The notes under the pieces are model-generated. The model ran no database searches. It was not told where the DNA came from and saw only the letters and a list, made by a program, of their open reading frames with translations. From contig CM035355.1 of assembly GCA_020137815.1 (NCBI GenBank), positions 719,451 through 783,450 on the forward strand: a stretch of DNA of 64,000 nucleotides, in the 5' to 3' direction. Position 1 is the stretch's first letter. Each line of letters starts with the position of its first letter. The DNA comes from Hormiphora californensis (Eukaryota; Ctenophora; Tentaculata; Cydippida; Pleurobrachiidae). Shown one piece after another: positions 25,701 to 37,196 of the stretch. The position numbers and the translations under genes are program-made.

Positions 25701-27197
25701 GATCCTGCACTTGGAGAAGTCAGCATCGTTAGCACCTCCTGAGGTCACCCTGAGGTTCAGTGTGCGCCGCTTAGTGGAGGAGTCCATGAGGAGCCGCCTG
25801 ACACAGTACGGGCAGATTACGTAGAGAAGGGGGTCAGTGACGATGTTGGAGTACATCAGCCCGGATAGGATGACTTCCACTACTATCGGGTAGGAGCCGT
25901 CCAGTACCCTTATCTGAGGGGGGAGTAATTAGAGCTGCTATATCGGGACACTACAGAGATTTGATAGCTTTGTTATGTTTTACATTTGCAGGGAGAGTGA
26001 GAGGGTCGACCACGGCAAGCCCTGACCCCCCTGACCCTGAGTTGTTGTAGCGGACTATATAATGCCCCCCATCCCCCTTCTGGGGGCTATAATATTATAT
26101 CCTTTACTTACTGCAATGAACCAGGGTATCCAGGAGAGGCTGAAGAAGAAACATATTACAATGGCCCTAATTAGAATCACATTCACCATTCCACGTTTCT
26201 CCCTCCGTCCCGAGATGGTCCTGATCTTTATTAGGATCATGATGTAGACGGTAATTTGGAATGTTAACGGTAGTACCAGCACCAGGATGTCCCGGAATAG
26301 ATCCAACCATTTACCCTCGTCACCTGGGGGTAGTAGGGGTGGTCATGAGAGGTATAGTCACAGTAGGTGTGTTCTATAACAGGGGAATTATTCAATCGGT
26401 TGATTGTTTGTAGAATTCGTGAGGACTTGTGTTTACTCCTTCTGCCTACACTACCTAGATTGAAACTTGAAAGATATTTATAGTCTGACTTTATTGTAGG
26501 CCAAAGCAATTAATTTCGGTGACCTACAACTTCATCAGTGTGAATTGGAATGTGTTTCTGGACACGTTACAAAACCTTATTTTCAGCCTCATGATGTTGT
26601 AGATCAACGGGATTAATTGCTTTTTGCCTATAATAAAGTCAGCCTATTCATCTTGTCCAGCCTAACGGGTTGTCTAACGAAAACAAAAAAATTCGTCGCT
26701 ATAGTAGAAGATCATACAAGTTTCACCCTGAATAGGGCGTGAACCATTCAAACATATAACTCTAACATTCTAACTAGCAAGTAGCACCACTATTACGTAC
26801 CGTAGTTCATTATGCACACTCGATGGTCCTTCTCGTATGTAAACATGGTCTCATTATTCTCCTTCGAGGACTGCTGAGCGTAGATTAGAAGGGCAGCTGG
26901 ATACCAAACCACAAATAACCAGCTCCCAATAATGGCAAGGAGAAGGTAGTTCTGGTACTGCCGTGTACTGTACCTAATGGAAGGAATTTATTGAAAGGAC
27001 TCCAGTAATGGGAGGTAGTATTTAGGGGGCACTAAGAAATTTACTCCTGACTAGACTATTGACTACCTAATGATTTAAAAAGAGAGCCCGGTCTGAGAAA
27101 TAAAGTGCTGCCATAAAGAAGAATGGAATAACCACCGTTAAATGCACCGTTGCTAGACGGTTTTTTTAAATGGTTGGAAAAAAGAGAGAGAGAGAGA

Positions 27198-27247
<50 letters not shown>

Positions 27248-28204
27248 CCCTTACTTGAAAGGAACGAAGACTGCAGCGAATCTATCCAAGGTGAGTGGAA
27301 CGACTGCAATTTTTGTTACCAAAGGTAGCACTTGGGATAGAACATAAACCGCTCTGCACTTTATATCGTCATTTTCCCCAAACACCAGACCTGAAACAAT
27401 GTTATTCTGAGAGTGTTGGAGTTGGGAAACACAGTGTCAGATCACAGTGTCAGATCACATGTCACAGTGTCAGATCACATGTCACAGTGTCAGATCACAT
27501 GTGTCAGATCACATGTCACAGTTTCAGATATTTAACATTGTAATTTCTATCATGGCACAATGCACTTGGTTGTTCTCGACAAGTGATTATGAGTCAACCC
27601 GTAAACTAGTATTTATGTGTCTTTACATGAACCAGCTCTAAAACAGCTGGGTTGTCAACTTTGAACTCTTTAGTGCGATAAACACCTGTCATTTAAAAGA
27701 CAGCGATGTATTTTTGCGTGATAAGAATATTGAGAATTCTCGAGACCGACCCATATAATATTTATTAAAAAGCATATGTAACTGCATTATATATCTCTCA
27801 TTTGACAGCATATGAATGTCACGTGGCTGAGTTATTTGATTATAGTATAGTATATGGACAAGCAGCTATCATACGAGTAAACTATTGAATGTAAGCCCTT
27901 CAACTATTCAAAGGATCGTTTCCTGACACCTGAAGAGTCCAGACTTATATGTAAAACAAGTGATTTGTACCAAAATTGTGAAATGGAACTAATAAAATTG
28001 CCACATACCTGGACCCTTTAGTGCTGCTGCGAAGATGGACAGTATGGTGTCTGCAATGGCAAGACTCACAAAGGCCTTGTTATAGCTCTTCTCCAGGCCC
28101 TTGTGTCGGGTGAGTGATATGATCAGGATACAACTGACAAGGGTTGCTGGAATCCCAAATACCATCAGGATTACACCATACGATTTAATTATATCCATCG
28201 CCAT
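25656..28204 (-). CDS. Rhodopsin-like (class A) GPCR, complete 5-exon gene
   Basis: Plasma-membrane seven-helix receptor. Exons: 28204-28009, 27390-27255, 26973-26801, 26323-26112, 25913-25656 (975 nt, 324 aa), all GT-AG and in phase. TM1-TM2 are in exon 1. The disulfide Cys77 and the DRY-type motif D101-R102-F103 (TLDRFAAV) are in exon 2, and TM4 (IGSWLFVVW) in exon 3. TM5 and TM6 (ICFFFSLSWIPWF, a CWxP variant) are in exon 4, and TM7 (SNIVTDPLLYV, the NPxxY counterpart) in exon 5. The ligand cannot be inferred. The N terminus is very short, with no signal peptide. The receptor at 61970-63931 is a paralogue with the same first two intron phases. Intron 2 holds a GA microsatellite. Confidence 0.9.
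27183..27244. repeat. (GA)n microsatellite in GPCR intron 2
   Basis: About 30 GA units ending 10 bp from the donor of exon 2. Confidence 0.9.
27431..27530. repeat. CACAGTGTCAGATCACATGT tandem repeat
   Basis: Four or five units of 12-20 bp sharing GTCAGATCACATGT, within GPCR intron 1. Confidence 0.8.
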
Positions 28205-29962
28205 AGATGTGAAATCAACTAGAAATAGGAAACTATATCAGATTTAAGAGATTATAGGGGTAAAAATAACTATAGCGATAGTATGGGTATTATACAGAGA
28301 GATTACTAGAAAAGGTAGGTGAGATAGCTCAGGACTGGCTATGAGTGGTCTAGATTACAGCACTAAAATTGCAATACACGTGGGGGAGGGGTTATAGTGC
28401 CACTTAGCACTACCATGTAAACGGGAATATTCTAGAAAGAGGGGGGGTTCTCAAGACCATTAGAATTTAAGTAAAATAGTGGTTAAGGAAAAGGGCTATA
28501 TATAATGCTATTGAACTTCTTTTCCACTTTTTGGGATGATACGTTTGTCCAAGGACAATGATAGGAGGTAAAGGAGAAGAGAGATGTGATGATCAGGTGG
28601 CACTCTGTAGAAGTGTCTCGGAGAAGGACTTGTTCCGCTATAACTATGAGGGATAGGAGGCAACACTTCAACACTTATTATATAATGTTTAGCAATTAGC
28701 AGCATTTATATATCACTGTTGTATAACGGGAAAAAAGCAACTTAAAGTCGGTAAATATCAAAATTGACAAGAGTTACGTGTGTCGCGATAGTAAAGCTTT
28801 TAGCACTTTAAACAGCTGTTTAAATATATCTGCACTATGCTAATCGGTGTAGTGTGGGCAATCAAAATGCTAACTAACGGGGTGACACTGTGAACAACTC
28901 AAGGTATGGGAACTACACAAAGAAGAGATTTCCACACCGTCTCTCACTTGTACAACAGGAAGGTGTAATAGTGGTGCAAGTCTCGTGTGGTTTTACACAC
29001 GCTATATTCGCTTCAATGACCGAGCTATAGGCGGCTGAATCTGACATTCATTCCCCCCATGGTTTCTTATAGAGGGGGAATGGGTCAGCTATATATGACA
29101 TTTGTCATGGTTATATTGGTTATATTGGTTAGACTGATTAGTCCCCTTCTTCCCAACATCCTTTACCGCAATCGGGGAATATTCTTAATGATCCAAGTAG
29201 CTAAACGAAAGAATTAAGTAAAAATGGGCGGTCCTAAATTTCTCTGAATTTATCGCAATACGAGGTGTGGTTTAAATACTTAACCCCATATTGCATGCTA
29301 CAGCGTTTATATATCTGGTTGACGCTGATCACAGTTATCGGTCTAAGACATTATGCATGGGATAAATTTTAAGACACATATTCAGTAGGCAAATATTTCG
29401 CAATTTAAGGAACGTGTTGACGGTAAAAAAGGGAGATGGACAACCAGTGATGATAATTGACTGGCAGCTGCCGAGAGGTTCAGAAAGAGAAAAGAGGAAG
29501 ACATCTGATATATATCGTCAAGAAATTTCAGCAAAAGCAATCCAATCGATCTACCATCCAAAACAGTGTTCAACACGAGAATGATGAAATATGAATTAAA
29601 CTCTCAAGAACGCGTGATCTATAGTGGCAGAGTATATAGTTCCTTGTGCAAAGAAGGAGTAGTAAGGTCTATCTATCTATCTACGGAGTGCCTGGGCTTG
29701 CCAACGGCAAGCCCCCAAGGGACTATCGCAAAGCGATTTCGCCGGCACTAGGAGAATAGCCCCCCTCCCCTCCCCCACCATCAGGAACTGACCACAGGAC
29801 AGGTTCCATTATAGGTGGCTTCGGGTTCGGGAGGCTAGACTCCAGAGAGAACCAGTCTCTTGGTTCTTCTGTCCTGAGTCTTGGATCCAGTCTCTTGGTT
29901 CTTCTATCCTGAGTCTTGGATCTTTGACTCTTTCACACTGCGACAGGCGGGGATGTGTTCTT
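28205..29962. other. Intergenic upstream of the first GPCR
   Basis: No gene supported. A 37-bp tandem duplication of CCAGTCTCTTGGTTCTTC...TGAGTCTTGGAT lies at about 29852-29925, and a short hairpin GCCTGGGCTTGCC...GGCAAGCCC is near 29690-29713. Confidence 0.4.
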
Positions 29963-30541
29963 CTAGTCTTTATCTTGGTTTTTTAGTATATTTGTTTTCT
30001 CGATTAGTTTGATGGCTACCGCTGTGTGGTTAATTATCGTTTTGCCTAGGTCTTTGTATGAAATTTTGCCGCTTAGTCTCATTCTTTCTGCTACCAGGAT
30101 TTCACATTCACAGATTAGGTGTTTCGCATTTTCATTTGTTTTAGTGCATAGACTGCATATGGCCGTGTTGGATTTCCCAATCTTCTTGAGGTAGCTGTTG
30201 AACGGGCCTATGTTGGTGATCAGATGTACTATGGTTCTATATTTTTTCCTTTGTTTGTCGTACAGTGCCATCTTTTTTGTTAGTGAGTTCCATGTTGATT
30301 CACTAGTTACTATATTCCTTGTGTGCTTCCCTCCATTTGCTAGAAATTGATTCATGGTTTTTGTTTTGGCTATTTTCGTCGTGGAATTTTTAATGTAGCT
30401 GTGTGGGATTGGTATTTGTCTGGTTTCATTGATTGGTTTGCTGCATCCTTCTTTGGCAAGTTGGGGTTTCATTATTATAGTATTATAGTATCTTGAATTG
30501 GTCTGGCATATGGTAGGTTTACATTGCATTATAAGTGGCAC
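29963..30541 (-). pseudogene. 5'-truncated LINE, C-terminal zinc-knuckle end
   Basis: 192 open codons. The tail contains GPFNSYLKKIGKSNTAICSL, then CTKTNENAKHLICECEI. The arrangement GPFN.YL + CxxC...H...C is the hallmark of the C-terminal region that follows the reverse transcriptase and RNase H in jockey/R1-like non-LTR retrotransposons. The upstream reverse-transcriptase part is missing, as expected of a 5'-truncated insertion. The first codons have no known counterpart and the true start is unknown. Confidence 0.65.
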
Positions 30542-30718
30542 GACGGGTATTGTACGTATTATATGTGTAATGTGAGACCTATCTGTCTGATTAGGACCAA
30601 TTAAGTCCGATTAGGTTCCAAGGCTGAACTAGCAAGGATTTGTTCTCAGTCCACAGTTTTGTTTAGTATGTATATATTGGTGGTGGGCGGGGCGGTTCGG
30701 GGCGGGTGGAGGGTAGTA
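30542..30718. other. Spacer between LINE fragment and 319-bp array
   Basis: No feature recognised apart from GGGCGGGGCGG-rich DNA directly before the array. Confidence 0.3.
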
Positions 30719-33080
30719 GGGATTAAAAAATATCGGAGGTTTATTTTAGATCTAGATCTTGAAATTGTTATTCAACCAGATAGTATTTACTCAACAATTA
30801 GTATCTGTATGCCTGCAGGAGCAGCGTACCTGCAAAGCAGTATCGGGGGAGTAGTTTTGCTACTGAAGTAGGAAGTTCATGTTGGGATTTTAATTAGTAC
30901 TGCAGATAGTGCGTGACCTACATCGCAGATATTTCTATCTCTCTGCAGAGAGAGCGAGAGAGAAAGAGAGATCAGAATTCGAGAGAATGGGACTGGAAAA
31001 TGCTAGACCACGGCGTGCCTGGTGAAATTTTAACACGACCTAGCATGCGACGGGAAACCACCACTTGTACGTGGTAGCTGAGGGTCTACAGAATGGCGCT
31101 ACGGTGCGGGAAAAAACATTCCATTCCCTAAAATCTTTTTTTTTACTTTTATTTGATTTGGGTCAAAATTGGCTATATTAAACGTGGTCCCGAAAAATCC
31201 ATAATGACTTAGCACACGAAATATGTCACCCCCACCTATTTTTGCACGTAGAATCGATTGCCGTTGAAGTCGAATCTCTAAAATGACTGTAAAATGGTCA
31301 AAAGTTGATTTTTTACCATTTTTTGGAGGTTTTTGGCCCCTAAACCATTGAAAACGTTGAGATAGGAATTTGAAACTAGTGCCAATCGTTAAAATGGTCA
31401 TTTTTCTACCAAGAACCAAGTTTTCGTGTATATTCGATTTATGGTTAGATTTGGGCAAATTGTTGAAATCTGCCAACTAGGAGAACCGTAACTTGATTTT
31501 CTTGTTTTTTAGATTTTGGCATTTTCGACAAACTTCTGATTGAAATGGTCAATCGGGACCATGCTTAAGTTGTTTATGGGACAATTTTCGACTAAAATCC
31601 AAGATTTCATACCAATCCAATAACAGATCGTTGATTTATAGAAAATTTAAGTAGGCAAAACGGTCAAAATGACAACTTTTCTTGCTTATTTTCACCGTTT
31701 TGCCTACTTAAATTTTCTATAAACCAACGATCTGTTATTGAATTGGTATGAAATCTTGGATTTTAGTCGAAAATTGTCCCATAAACAACTTAAGCATGGT
31801 CCCGATTGACCATTTCAATCAGAAGTTTGTCGAAAATGCCAAAATCCAAAAAACAAGAAAATCAAGTTACGGTTCTCCTAGTTGGCAGATTTCAACAATT
31901 TGCCCAAATCTAACCATAAATCGGATATACACGAAAACTTGGTTCTTGGTAGAAAAATGACCATTTTAACGATTGGCACTAGTTTCAAATTCCTATCTCA
32001 ACGTTTTCAATGGTTTAGGGGCCAAAAACCTCCAAAAAATGGTAAAAAATCAACTTTTGACCATTTTACAGTCATTTTAGAGATTCGACTTCAACGGCAA
32101 TCGATTCTACGTGCAAAAATAGGTGGGGGTGACATATTTCGTGTGCTAAGTCATTATGGATTTTTCGGGACCACGTTTAATATAGCCAATTTTGACCCAA
32201 ATCAAATAAAAGTAAAAAAAACGATTTTAGGGAATGGAATGTTTTTTCCCGCACCGTAGCGCCATTCTGTAGACCCTCAGCTACCACGTACAAGTGGTGG
32301 TTTCCCGTCGCATGCTAGGTCGTGTTAAAATTTCACCAGGCACGCCGTGAGACGGGGATGGTTGAAACTCAGTGGAGTGAGAGTAGGGATTAAAAAATAT
32401 CGGAGGTTTATTTTAGATCTAGATCTTGAAATTGTTATTCAACCAGATAGTATTTACTCAACAATTAGTATCTGTATGCCTGCAGGAGCAGCGTACCTGC
32501 AAAGCAGTATCGGGGGAGTAGTTTTGCTACTGAAGTAGGAAGTTCATGTTGGGATTTTAATTAGTACAGATAGTGCGTGACCTACATCGCAGATATTTCT
32601 GTCTCTCTGCAGAGAGAGCGAGAGAGAAAGAGAGATCAGAATTCGAGAGAATGGGACTGGAAAATGCTAGACGGGGATGGTTGAAACTCAGTGGAGTGAG
32701 AGTAGGGATTAAAAAATATCGGAGGTTTATTTTAGATCTAGATCTTGAAATTGTTATTCAACCAGATAGTATTTACTCAACAATTAGTATCTGTATGCCT
32801 GCAGGAGCAGCGAACCTGCAAAGCAGTATCGGGGGAGTAGTTTTGCTACTGAAGTAGGAAGTTCATGTTGGGATTTTAATTAGTACAGATAGTGCGTGAC
32901 CTACATCGCAGATATTTCTATCTCTCTGCAGAGAGAGCGAGAGAGAAAGAGAGATCAGAATTCGAGAGAATGGGACTGGAAAATGCTAGACGGGGATGGT
33001 TGAAACTCAGTGGAGTGAGAGTAGGGATTAAAAAATATCGGAGGTTTATTTTAGATCTAGATCTTGAAATTGTTATTCAA
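30719..33080. repeat. 319-bp tandem array broken by a palindromic transposon
   Basis: GGGATTAAAAAATATCGGAG begins at 30719, 32386, 32705 and 33024. The last two intervals are exactly 319 bp. The first is 1667 bp, which equals 319 + 3 (an extra TGC) + 1341 (the element) + 4 (its target duplication). Each unit has the stem-loop TGCAGG...CCTGCA and a segment similar to the 3' end of the LINE at about 38790-38870. The fourth unit is cut after about 58 bp. The 60-90-residue frames in the array are incidental. Confidence 0.9.
31009..32349. mobile_element. 1341-bp palindromic transposon, copy 1
   Basis: Two 663-bp arms (31009-31671, 31687-32349) are inverted around a 15-nt loop. The ends are CACGGCGTGCCTGGTG and its inverse. 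The 4-bp target AGAC is duplicated (31005-31008, 32350-32353), and neighbouring 319-bp units show the uninserted sequence GCTAGACGGGG. The arms differ at about seven positions. The 125-codon open frames in each arm (31099-31476 minus, 31882-32259 plus) show no sign of selection. Four-base duplications and CAC termini are compatible with Chapaev-type (CMC) elements; that placement is inference. Confidence 0.9.
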
Positions 33081-33160
33081 CTTTTCAACACTACTTTAAA
33101 CAAATTAATTTGAGCGCGCGGCGGCGTCGTGTGTCTCAATTCCCTTGTAGGCTCTAGCCT

Positions 33161-33805
33161 ATGGTAGTGATGGCAAATATGGCCAAAAATGAAATGTATA
33201 GCATGACCGGGACCTGTCAGGAGATCCTAGGGGAAATGCTTAAGAGTGGTGATAAGATTGTTAAGAAATGTTTAACATTCTACGACTCTTCAATGACCAT
33301 TAAAGCTAACGGGGTATCTCTCTCTAAGAAACTAAAGAGACCCGAACTCGACAGTTTTGCTGAATTCTTGGATATCCCATCTCTCTACGGTACCAAGGGG
33401 ATCAAAGATCCGGAGCTTGGAACCGCTGAATTGATAGCATACAGGATAGCACAAGAGATTGCAGTACTAACTGTCCCTGCAAAATGTGCTGAGTGTAACA
33501 CTATGTATGTGCATAAGAGAGCTGAATTTGCCCCCCTGAGATGTTTTCTGTGCCACCAGCCCTCGCACAACTGCGAGCCTGTTAGAGCTGCTGTCGAAGA
33601 GAAGAACCAGGGTACTCTCCTGCTGGCTGGCGATGTGTGGTTATGTGAGCCATGCTGTGTACCGAAGAAAGGAGGCCAGCCAGGAACACCGTTAGGCAAG
33701 AAAATTTCTTCCAGGATTGCGATGTTATATATATTGTTATATATTGCACATGTGAGAGCATGGAGTGGTAGTGGTAGTTCCCGACAGTGGTGCAATATCG
33801 GATGA
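33161..33805 (+). CDS. LINE ORF1-like protein with PHD-type zinc finger
   Basis: 214 codons from ATG 33161. The residue order CAEC...CFLC...H..C...CEPC at about 107-165 is a C4HC3 (PHD-like) zinc finger, as found in CR1-group ORF1 proteins, where it probably contributes to RNA or chromatin binding. The preceding 100 residues are mostly helical and charged. The last 30 codons come from the 289-bp direct repeat and are likely not native. No host function is implied. Confidence 0.55.
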   Translation: MVVMANMAKNEMYSMTGTCQEILGEMLKSGDKIVKKCLTFYDSSMTIKANGVSLSKKLKRPELDSFAEFLDIPSLYGTKGIKDPELGTAELIAYRIAQEIAVLTVPAKCAECNTMYVHKRAEFAPLRCFLCHQPSHNCEPVRAAVEEKNQGTLLLAGDVWLCEPCCVPKKGGQPGTPLGKKISSRIAMLYILLYIAHVRAWSGSGSSRQWCNIG

Positions 33806-34010
33806 TTTAGAAGCGTGCAAGAATCGGATGATTGAGAGAGAGAAAGAGAGATTATATCGAGAGTATCTTGTTCCTATTTCACTTCTGTCATTTCCCCAAC
33901 CATTACGTTAGTGGTGCACTGTTAGCTCTCGCCACACTGAGCCAACTTGTTTTGAACTTTGTCCCTACCCCGAAAATGGATTTACAAGGTTGCACACCAC
34001 TCCTGTAACA
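33722..34010. repeat. 289-bp direct repeat, left copy
   Basis: Positions 33722-34010 are the same, as far as I can read, as 34683-34971, offset 961 bp. The unit starts ATGTTATATATATTGTTATA and ends CACTCCTGTAACA. The left copy truncates the PHD ORF; the right copy leads into the CCCH-finger ORF. Confidence 0.85.
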
Positions 34011-34682
34011 TATGGTGGCTTCGGAAACTAGAGGTCCCCTACACCATCACACCATCGATAGGTGTCTGAGGAGCTGCAACATCAGTCCTCAGCGTCATCA
34101 ACATGAGGAGAGGAAGCACCCCCTTTGTTTTTGACCCCGCCACGAAACCAGAACCAAACCTTGTTTTGTTCTTCACCTGCGCTCGTGACGACTTCCTTCC
34201 CGAGGAGAGGAAATGCTAGCACCTCCGGGTTCACGCCAGTTAGGAGAGACGCTGTTAGTTTTTGTGAGCCGATTTAAGTGCTACCCTATGTACTACCGAT
34301 GGAACGTTCTACCGATGGAGTACGTTCCGGTATGTAGCCCAGATTGCTATATAGATAGGTCTGTCCTGGTCACGTGCTTGCGGCCAAAGGAGGTGACGTG
34401 GAAGAGTTAGGCAAGTTTGAATTTTATTTGCGTATTGAGGCGCCCGAGGAATGGACTGGCAATCTTGAACTTGGTTACAACCCACTTGATCCACGGCCGA
34501 ACTACAACGTTTCTCGATACCGATGATTATGTGTGAGATGGAATCTTCCTCTTGGTTGGTTTTCAGAACTGAAACATGTGTGTTGGACTTTTATAGGGAC
34601 ATTGGACTTTTTTTGTGTGTGTTTTGCAGACTATATCACTGACCAAGGGTACGTGATATAGTCTCTTTTTAAATGTGGGTGT
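34011..34682. other. Spacer between the LINE direct repeats
   Basis: 672 bp with only short open frames. TGGACTTTTATAGGGACATT and a CTATATCAC...GTGATATAG hairpin (about 34631-34662) are visible. There is no domain I recognise. Confidence 0.3.
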
Positions 34683-34971
34683 ATGTTATATATATTGTTA
34701 TATATTGCACATGTGAGAGCATGGAGTGGTAGTGGTAGTTCCCGACAGTGGTGCAATATCGGATGATTTAGAAGCGTGCAAGAATCGGATGATTGAGAGA
34801 GAGAAAGAGAGATTATATCGAGAGTATCTTGTTCCTATTTCACTTCTGTCATTTCCCCAACCATTACGTTAGTGGTGCACTGTTAGCTCTCGCCACACTG
34901 AGCCAACTTGTTTTGAACTTTGTCCCTACCCCGAAAATGGATTTACAAGGTTGCACACCACTCCTGTAACA
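34683..34971. repeat. 289-bp direct repeat, right copy
   Basis: Right member of the pair described at 33722-34010. Confidence 0.85.
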
Positions 34972-35823
34972 GCGACACCGAACCGATCTAGAACCGGTAG
35001 CTTCAGCGAAGTGTCTATAGCTGACGACCGTACAACCAAGATCCAGCAAGTGATAGATGTTTTGTCGCCTAAACCTGAACTGAAGGAAGAAGAAAAGAAA
35101 GAAGAAGAAGGAGGCGAGCAAAAAGACGATGAGGAAGAGGAAGAAGAGGAAGACGAAGAGAAAGTCCTACTACCAAACACTAGCCCGACCACATGTCCTC
35201 TGTTGAAGGAGGGGAGTTGCCCTCACGGAGGATCGGGGAGGCGGAAAGTGAATGGAAAGACAACGTGCGAGTACTGGCATCCGAAAAACTGCAAACCTTG
35301 GATAACGAGAGGTGAAGAAGGTTGCAGCAAGGGACTGGAGTGTAAAAAGCTCCATAGGACCCTGTGCGATGAAGCGTTGAGAAAGAAGGAATGCCTTGAC
35401 AAAAATTGTCGTCGTGCCCACCTCAAAGGCACATTGAGAAAGAAAGGATCCGATCGCGAGGACAAGAAGAAAGTAGGCACCGTAGTGAAGAATGGAAAGA
35501 GAGATCAGAGGCAAAAGAGCGAACCCGTGGCCGTCCAAGATTCTCGTAAAAAGATGAACGAGAAGAGACCTTTTTTGAAAGGTGGGGATGCAGGGAAAGG
35601 GAAGGGTAAGCCTCTGAAGAAGAAAGCCAATGATACCTCTAAGGAAATGGGTTTTTTAGCGATACAATCCCTTTTGAGAGAACTGCAGAAGGGAATGGAA
35701 AGTATGAAGAAGGACCAGGTCGAAATGCAAAAGACGATCAGGTCCCTATCAGATGGACGCAGCTGGGGTCGGAACCGAGCGGTTTCAGGACACCACGGGT
35801 GCTGCGGACAGGTGTTCTGTTAA
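34873..35823 (+). CDS. LINE protein with CCCH-type zinc fingers
   Basis: Open from the stop at 34870 to 35823, with no convincing ATG (a TTG lies at 34951), so the true start may be upstream or lost. An acidic region (E/D run, about 35085-35165) precedes Cys/His clusters spaced as CCCH fingers: CPLLKEGSCPH, CEYWHP, CSKGLECKKLH, CLDKNCRRAHLKGT. A Lys-rich tail and a short helical segment (ELQKGMESMKKDQVEMQKT) follow. This cluster directly precedes EN-RT in related LINEs and presumably binds element RNA. The next domain begins in a frame that overlaps this end by 25 bp. Confidence 0.65.
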   Translation, partial: WCTVSSRHTEPTCFELCPYPENGFTRLHTTPVTATPNRSRTGSFSEVSIADDRTTKIQQVIDVLSPKPELKEEEKKEEEGGEQKDDEEEEEEEDEEKVLLPNTSPTTCPLLKEGSCPHGGSGRRKVNGKTTCEYWHPKNCKPWITRGEEGCSKGLECKKLHRTLCDEALRKKECLDKNCRRAHLKGTLRKKGSDREDKKKVGTVVKNGKRDQRQKSEPVAVQDSRKKMNEKRPFLKGGDAGKGKGKPLKKKANDTSKEMGFLAIQSLLRELQKGMESMKKDQVEMQKTIRSLSDGRSWGRNRAVSGHHGCCGQVFC

Positions 35824-37196
35824 ATGCCCAGTCCTGCAACCCAAGTGCACAGAGCAGATGCGCTTGGAAGTTGCCCTATCTTCGGGAGAAGATTGAGACG
35901 ATCCCGGGGATAGTTCCTTTTGTCGCCGTGACGGAGACCTGGCTGAAACCCTATGTTGAGGATAGTCAGATATCCCACGGCTGGGAAAAGTACAGGGTTC
36001 ACCGGTGTGACCGAAGGCACCGTACTGGTGGTGGGGTGATGCTCTTGTCACACTTTAACCTACCCTTGGAAGATCATGTTAAAATGGACAAAGACAGCTG
36101 CCAGCTTTTGTTATGTTCTTCCTCGCCTAGCAAATGGATACTCGGTGTCATGTACAGATCCCCCACGGCTCCAGTAGACGATTTTAGGGCATGCCTGGAT
36201 GAAGTCAAGCGGTATATAGATGATAGACCGGACTACACTGTATGCCTTATGGGAGACTTCAACGTGCCTGAAATCTCCTGGGATCCCCCAGTAGCTAACC
36301 CTAGGAGTCCCACGAGTGATGTGTTGATGCGATTTACGGAGGATTCTCTACTCTCCCAGTACATTGATGCACCATCCAGAGGGAGAAACTACCTAGATTT
36401 AGTTTTCAGTAATTCAGAAAGACTGGTTAGTTGGGCAACAGCGAGAGATACCAAACTCTCGGATCACAGATTGGTTGAATTTGGCCTCAACCGGGACCCC
36501 TGCTCAGTTTCAAGAGAAACTGTCCCACCAAGGTTTGCCGCGGATGAATTTCGCTCTTTGGATATCCGTCGGGCAGACATTAAAGCGATTAGTGAGTACC
36601 TGAATATGGTGAAGTGGAAGGACGTCTTTGAAAAGTGTACTGTAGACGAACTTCCACGTGTATTCAGAGATATCCTCTTCCAGGCTGCTCAGATTTTCAC
36701 TCCACGCAAGAAACCAAGGAGAGGAAAACCAAATAGGGTCCGGAAGCTAGCTAGGAAGAAGAGGGCTCTCCAGACGAGACTCACTAAAGTACTGGAAGAT
36801 GAAAGCTCTCCAGAAGAGCAGATCAGAGCGATGGAGAAACGATTGAACGAGTTGCACTGGCAAATCCGAGAGGCTGTTATGAATGACAAATGCAAACAGG
36901 AGGAGCTAGCACTAGCGAAAATGCGTGAAAACTCGAAGTATTTCTACAGTACGCCAAACGATTTGCTGGAGAAAGTAGTAGGATATCTGCTCTCCGTGAT
37001 GAAGACGGAGAGATGTGTACTGACGACAGAGAAATTGCAGAAGTTCTATCTATGCAGTTCAAGGCTGTTTTTAGTAACCCGGTCGAGGCAGAGTCGACGG
37101 TTGGAAGCGAGATTGTTGTTCCAGATTCCGTTGAGCCGAGAGACGGGGATATCGACTTCTCCCAGGGGGATATACTTGAGGCCATCAAAGATATGA
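35799..37196 (+). pseudogene. LINE AP-endonuclease domain and linker
   Basis: 465 codons. Residues about 5-215 carry endonuclease motifs in order: VTETWLKP, RTGGGVMLL, LGVMYRSP, LMGDFNVPEISW, NYLDLVFSN, LSDHRLVEF. These supply the metal-binding Glu, the Asp/Asn pair and the Asp-His pair of the APE-type nuclease that nicks target DNA for reverse transcription. A basic helical linker (KKPRRGKPNRVRKLARKKRA) follows. The frame departs from the original near 36960, where a +1/-1 shift leads into the reverse-transcriptase region in another frame. Confidence 0.75.

Noticed and set aside
31099-32259. 125-codon frames in the palindromic elements as a transposon protein
   Set aside because: Present only because the arms are copies of each other; differences between elements are mostly replacement changes and no domain is seen.
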